DNA from: Parabacteroides sp. ZJ-118 | Lineage (GTDB): Bacteria > Bacteroidota > Bacteroidia > Bacteroidales > Tannerellaceae | Assembly (NCBI RefSeq): GCF_011038785.1 | Contig: NZ_JAAKDT010000036.1 | Location: 1 to 36,648, forward strand | Direction of reading: 5' to 3' | Length of the DNA: 36,648 nt | In this document: one piece after another, positions 33,311-36,648 of the stretch | How the letters are laid out: each line of letters starts with the position of its first letter | Position numbering within the stretch: the stretch's first letter is position 1 | Notes under the pieces: generated by a model | The model's database searches: none | The model's input: the letters and a program-made list of their open reading frames with translations, nothing else | What the model was told of the DNA's origin: nothing | Position numbers and translations under genes: made by a program

Positions 33311-34567
33311 ATGAAGAAATATATAATCCTGTCGTTACTCTGCGGATGTTTATCCGTGAATGCCCAGACCATGGTTCCGCTTACGTATCGGCAATATATG
33401 GAGAGGGTGACGGAAGGTAACCTTGAGTACGCGTCGGAGAAATTGAATGTACCGGTCGCTAAAGCCGGGATAACGGCGGCGAAGGTATTTAACGATCCGA
33501 ATCTTTCCGTGTCTTATTTCAATAATGAGAATAATTCCTTGCAGATGGGAGAAGGAGTTGAGGTGGAACTGAGCAAAACTTTCTCTTTTGGGAAACGGGG
33601 TGCGAACATCTCATTGGCACGTAGCGAGAGTGAGTTGGCTGAGGCTTTGTTGGCCGATTATTTCCGGAACCTTCGCGCAGACGCTACGATCGCTTATATG
33701 GAAGCCTTGAAGCAATATGAGTTGTATAAGGTAAAGGAGAATGCCTATGAGAATATCCGGACATTGGCGGAGAGCGACAGTATCCGTTTCTCATTAGGCC
33801 AAATTCGTGAGGTGGACGCTACGCAAAGCCGGGTAGAGGCCGGAATCTTGCGGAACGAGTTGCTGCAAGCCGGAGCGGAATTAAAGAATGCTTTCTCGAA
33901 CTTAAATTTCTTGACGGGGACTTTCAGTACGGATACGTTATTTCACCCAAAGGCCGAGTTACGTACGGAGCCTCGAGATTTTGTCCTCGCTGACTTAATC
34001 TCGGCGGCAAGCCAGGGGCGTACGGATTTGGTAGCCGCCTTAAAAAATAAGGAAGTGGCTGCGAGGGCCTTGAAAGCAGCTCGCCGGGAGCGGAATACGG
34101 ATGTGGATTTGTCTGTCGCCGTAAGCCGTAATGCCCGGGTTTATAATGAGGAAGCCCCAGCACCTCCTTTTACCGGAGTGACGGCTGGTATCGCTGTCCC
34201 TTTGAAGTTCTCTAATTTCAATAAGGGAACGGTTCGTGCTGCTCGTTATCGGGAGCAACAAGCGGAAACGCAATATAAGCAGGCTCTTTTGCAAGTGCAG
34301 ACGGAAGTGATGCAGGCATATCGTAATTATCAATCTTTCACCAAGCAAGTTAATCATTATGAGAATGGGCTTTTAAGACAAGCCCGTGATGTGATGGATG
34401 GCAAGATTTACAGCTATAATAGGGGGGAAGTCTCTTTGCTGGAAGTCTTGGACGCCCAGCGTACTTACGATGAGGTACAAGCTCAGTATATTGAGACGCT
34501 GTTTAATTACAGCTCAGCCTTGGTCGAATTAGAACGTTCGGCAGGAATTTGGGATATTGAGATTTGA
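33311..34567 (+). CDS. TolC-family outer-membrane efflux protein (CzcC-like)
   Basis: 418 aa counted from MKKYIILSLLCGC, which gives a proper signal peptide ending near NAQ; an upstream ATG at 33293 adds six residues and looks spurious. The body has the paired coiled-coil repeats of TolC-type channels (VPVAKAGITAAKVFNDPNLSV; EVDATQSRVEAGILRNEL; SLLEVLDAQRTYDEVQAQYIE). It completes the His-rich protein/CzcB/CzcA/CzcC operon. Confidence 0.92.
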   Translation: MKKYIILSLLCGCLSVNAQTMVPLTYRQYMERVTEGNLEYASEKLNVPVAKAGITAAKVFNDPNLSVSYFNNENNSLQMGEGVEVELSKTFSFGKRGANISLARSESELAEALLADYFRNLRADATIAYMEALKQYELYKVKENAYENIRTLAESDSIRFSLGQIREVDATQSRVEAGILRNELLQAGAELKNAFSNLNFLTGTFSTDTLFHPKAELRTEPRDFVLADLISAASQGRTDLVAALKNKEVAARALKAARRERNTDVDLSVAVSRNARVYNEEAPAPPFTGVTAGIAVPLKFSNFNKGTVRAARYREQQAETQYKQALLQVQTEVMQAYRNYQSFTKQVNHYENGLLRQARDVMDGKIYSYNRGEVSLLEVLDAQRTYDEVQAQYIETLFNYSSALVELERSAGIWDIEI

Positions 34568-34635
34568 TCATCTCCTAAGAGTGTGAGTTTTATTTGAAAA
34601 CTTCAGATTCGGCTATCACAGATTCTAATTCTTCT

Positions 34636-34666
34636 ATTGATGGTGTCTGGATATTATGTATTTTTG
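34636..34666 (+). promoter_or_regulatory. Promoter of the flavodoxin-ferredoxin gene
   Basis: ATTG (34636-34639), a 19-nt spacer and TATTTTTG (34659-34666). The transcript would start near 34673, only about 14 nt before the chosen ATG, so the 5' UTR is very short. Confidence 0.65.
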
Positions 34667-34686
34667 CGTCTAAAAAATGAGTGCAT

Positions 34687-35463
34687 ATGATATTCTACTT
34701 TACAGGAACAGGAAACTCTCGTTGGGTTGCGGAAGTGTTAGGAACGACTTTCGATGAGCCGTTGGTTTCCATTGCCGATGCGTTGAATGGGGGTAGGGAT
34801 GAGTATGCTTATCCATTAGGGGAGAGGGAGAAGGTGTTTTTCGTGTTCCCTGTCCATTCTTGGGGACCGGCTGTATTGGTGCCCCGTTTTATTTCCCGGT
34901 TGATCCTGTCTGGATATAAAGGGCAAGAGGTCTATTTCGTCTGTACTTGTGGAGATGATTGTGGATATACGGATCGGATTATGTGGAACTCCTTGGCGAG
35001 AAGGGGAATTACCTTAACTGGAGGATTCTCTATACAAATGCCGAACAATTACATCTTAATGCCCGGCTTCGACGTGGATAGTAAGGAGGTAGAGACTGAG
35101 AAACTGCAAAAAGCGCCGGAACGTGTAGACGAGATCGTAGCGGCGATCCGGCAGAAGAAAAATCCCTCTTTGTATTATGCGGGAAGTGTCCCTCTTTTGA
35201 AGAGCTATATGGTCTATCCATTATTCACTCACTTCGCGATAGGTAGCAACCGGTTTTATGCTACGGATACCTGTATCTCTTGCGGTATCTGTGCGAAGGT
35301 CTGTCCGACCGGTACGATTTCCCTGTCGGGTGACGGAAAACCGGAATGGGCTGATACTTGTGTTCAGTGCGTTGCCTGCATTCATCGTTGCCCGGTGCGT
35401 GCGATAGAATATGGTAAGATCTCCCTGAGAAAGGGACGTTATCATCACCCTAAGTTTAAGTAA
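34687..35463 (+). CDS. EFR1-type flavodoxin/4Fe-4S ferredoxin fusion protein
   Basis: 258 aa from the ATG of MIFYFTGTGNSRWVAE; a GTG two codons upstream is possible. N-terminal flavodoxin-like domain with FMN phosphate loop FTGTGNS; central alpha/beta region; C-terminal two 4Fe-4S clusters, CISCGICAKVCP and CVQCVACIHRCP. This is the EFR1 family, thought to carry out low-potential electron transfer in anaerobes. The partners are unknown. It has its own promoter and is followed by a thioredoxin-like lipoprotein after 20 nt. Confidence 0.92.
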   Translation: MIFYFTGTGNSRWVAEVLGTTFDEPLVSIADALNGGRDEYAYPLGEREKVFFVFPVHSWGPAVLVPRFISRLILSGYKGQEVYFVCTCGDDCGYTDRIMWNSLARRGITLTGGFSIQMPNNYILMPGFDVDSKEVETEKLQKAPERVDEIVAAIRQKKNPSLYYAGSVPLLKSYMVYPLFTHFAIGSNRFYATDTCISCGICAKVCPTGTISLSGDGKPEWADTCVQCVACIHRCPVRAIEYGKISLRKGRYHHPKFK

Positions 35464-35483
35464 TCAATAAATAGAATAGAGAA

Positions 35484-36467
35484 ATGAAGCAATTTTGTAT
35501 GATGGCGCTTGCCGGCCTTTTGATGGTTGGTTGCCAAGAAGTTTCAAATGGATATGTTATTAATGGGGAGGTAGAGAATGTGCCCGACGGTACAATTTAC
35601 TTGAAGTCATTCCGTAATAAAATGTTTTTTGACGTGGATACGGCAGAGGTCAAAGACGGGAAATTCACCTTTAAGGGTGAGGTAGATCAGCCCCTGCTAT
35701 TCGGTTTGGCAACCGAGAGCATGAACTCTCCGGTTCAACTTTTCTTGGAGAACACGAATATGAATGTCAAGATCGGGAATGAAGGGGAGACTATTACCGT
35801 ACAGAATTCACCGGTGAATGATATCTTTCAAGAAAACGCGGAGAAGGTATTTGAGGAAGGGTATGATATTGACAGTTTGATTTCGAAGTATCCGGATTCT
35901 CCGGCCGCTGCGTTCTATCTATATCGTTATTTTACCTATCAATTATCTTTGGATGATTTGAAGGCGACTCGTGCGAAGATTTCCCCGACATTGGCGAATA
36001 GTCCTTATGTGAAGGATTTGGACGGTATTATCAAACAGTTAGAACACGTCCAGATCGGACAAGTCGCTCCGGGGTTCTCTTTGCCGGATACTGCCGGAGT
36101 TTCTGTGTCTCTGTCGGACTTCAGGGGAAAGTATGTGTTATTGGATTTCTGGGCCTCTTGGTGTCCTCCATGTCGCAAGGAAAATCCAAACGTGGTAAAT
36201 GCCTTCCAGGAATATAAGGATAAGAACTTTACGATCGTAGGTATATCCTTGGACAAGGATAAGGCTAAATGGCGGAAAGCGATCGCGGACGATCGCCTGA
36301 CTTGGACTCACGTTTCCGACTTGAAATATTGGGATTCTGAGATCCCCGCTCTTTATGGGGTACGGGGAATTCCGGCAAATGTGTTATTGGATCCGAACGG
36401 GGTGATCATCGCCAAGAATATCACCGGAGAAGACTTGCAGAATACCTTGAAGGAAGTGATTAAATAG
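35484..36467 (+). CDS. TlpA-like thioredoxin-fold lipoprotein with DUF4369 domain
   Basis: 327 aa. Lipobox VGC with C17 after a hydrophobic signal. DUF4369 domain about 23-115 (NGYVINGEVENVPDGTIYLK), a linker, then an AhpC/TSA-Redoxin domain (about 185-327) with active site W226-C-P-P-C230. It would act as a periplasm-facing thiol-disulfide oxidoreductase or reductase. Downstream of the EFR1 gene by 20 nt. The gene ends 54 nt before an IS66-type element, and no own terminator is seen. Confidence 0.93.
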   Translation: MKQFCMMALAGLLMVGCQEVSNGYVINGEVENVPDGTIYLKSFRNKMFFDVDTAEVKDGKFTFKGEVDQPLLFGLATESMNSPVQLFLENTNMNVKIGNEGETITVQNSPVNDIFQENAEKVFEEGYDIDSLISKYPDSPAAAFYLYRYFTYQLSLDDLKATRAKISPTLANSPYVKDLDGIIKQLEHVQIGQVAPGFSLPDTAGVSVSLSDFRGKYVLLDFWASWCPPCRKENPNVVNAFQEYKDKNFTIVGISLDKDKAKWRKAIADDRLTWTHVSDLKYWDSEIPALYGVRGIPANVLLDPNGVIIAKNITGEDLQNTLKEVIK

Positions 36468-36521
36468 GGATACGTTACTGTAAGGCCATTGCGGTAGCAC
36501 AAAAAAAGGAGTGTATGGATT

Positions 36522-36648
36522 GTAAGCGTCCAAGCACAGCCTGAGTAAAACCGACTACATTCGCGGCTGTAACATTAATCTTGATAAATTATGTATTACA
36601 GCAACGAAGATTTTGAAAACTTTTACATTCGCTACAAGGCGGAGGGTC
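36522..36648 (+). mobile_element. Left end of an IS66-family insertion sequence (partial)
   Basis: The sequence from 36522 begins GTAAGCGTCCAAGCACAGCC, in keeping with the GTAA start of IS66-family terminal repeats. A small ORF follows at 36591 that looks like an IS66 accessory protein. The 8 nt before it (36514-36521, TATGGATT) would be the target duplication. The rest lies beyond the window, so the right end and duplication cannot be checked. Confidence 0.7.
36591..36648 (+). CDS. IS66-family accessory protein, N-terminal fragment
   Basis: The first 19 codons (MYYSNEDFENFYIRYKAEG) resemble the N-termini of small IS66 accessory (TnpA-like) proteins found in Bacteroides elements. The frame runs off the right edge of the window, so length and integrity are unknown. 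Confidence 0.6.
   Translation, partial: MYYSNEDFENFYIRYKAEG

Overview
The window looks like a chromosomal segment of a Bacteroidales bacterium, most likely a Parabacteroides close to P. distasonis. That placement rests on gene content (DUF4270 and DUF4369 lipoproteins, a LytTR-only regulator, a GH133-GT4-GH57 glycogen cluster) and on the many Bacteroidetes-type promoters (TTG or TTTG, 19-20 nt spacer, TAnnTTTG). It was judged from sequence alone; no database search was run. Most of the window is ordinary housekeeping DNA. The least ordinary part is at about 18.4-22.1 kb.

Layout. 0-8.3 kb: tRNA-Gly and tRNA-Tyr, ribH, a membrane-anchored TPR protein, then recF with a DUF721/DciA-like gene on the plus strand. 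These converge on a minus-strand run of M3 peptidase, dCMP deaminase, S41 protease and 5-formyl-THF cyclo-ligase. 8.5-13.3 kb: a plus-strand glycogen/alpha-glucan operon (debranching enzyme, GT4 glycosyltransferase, GH57 amylase) ending in a strong terminator. 13.3-15.5 kb: a minus-strand pair, a truncated glycogen-synthase-like protein and a DUF4270 lipoprotein. 15.8-18.4 kb: panC-panD and a MATE exporter. 18.4-19.1 kb: gene-poor DNA with degenerate repeats and a palindrome.

19.1-21.5 kb (minus strand): a PAP2 phosphatase, a 73-aa HTH protein and a LytTR-only protein. Each of the two regulators is preceded by a copy of a ~365-bp direct repeat. Each repeat carries a full Bacteroidetes promoter, about 310 nt of conserved structured RNA, and a terminator-like hairpin just before the gene. 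The copies differ in places, but complementary changes keep several helices intact, including a long-range loop pairing. This is the best candidate in the window for a little-described regulatory system.

21.6-34.6 kb: a Fur-family regulator and a Zn/Cd-type P1B ATPase with a 19-bp inverted repeat between them; ffh and folD; two identical tRNA-His genes; an M28 peptidase; and a heavy-metal RND efflux operon (His-rich small membrane protein, CzcB-, CzcA- and CzcC-like). 34.7-36.6 kb: a flavodoxin/4Fe-4S fusion protein, a TlpA-like lipoprotein, and the left end of an IS66-family element running off the window.

Two metal-efflux modules (P1B ATPase at the inner membrane, CzcCBA across the envelope) lie within 13 kb, which suggests a zinc/cadmium/cobalt homeostasis neighbourhood. 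The glycogen operon and the nearby synthase-like gene suggest storage-glucan handling.
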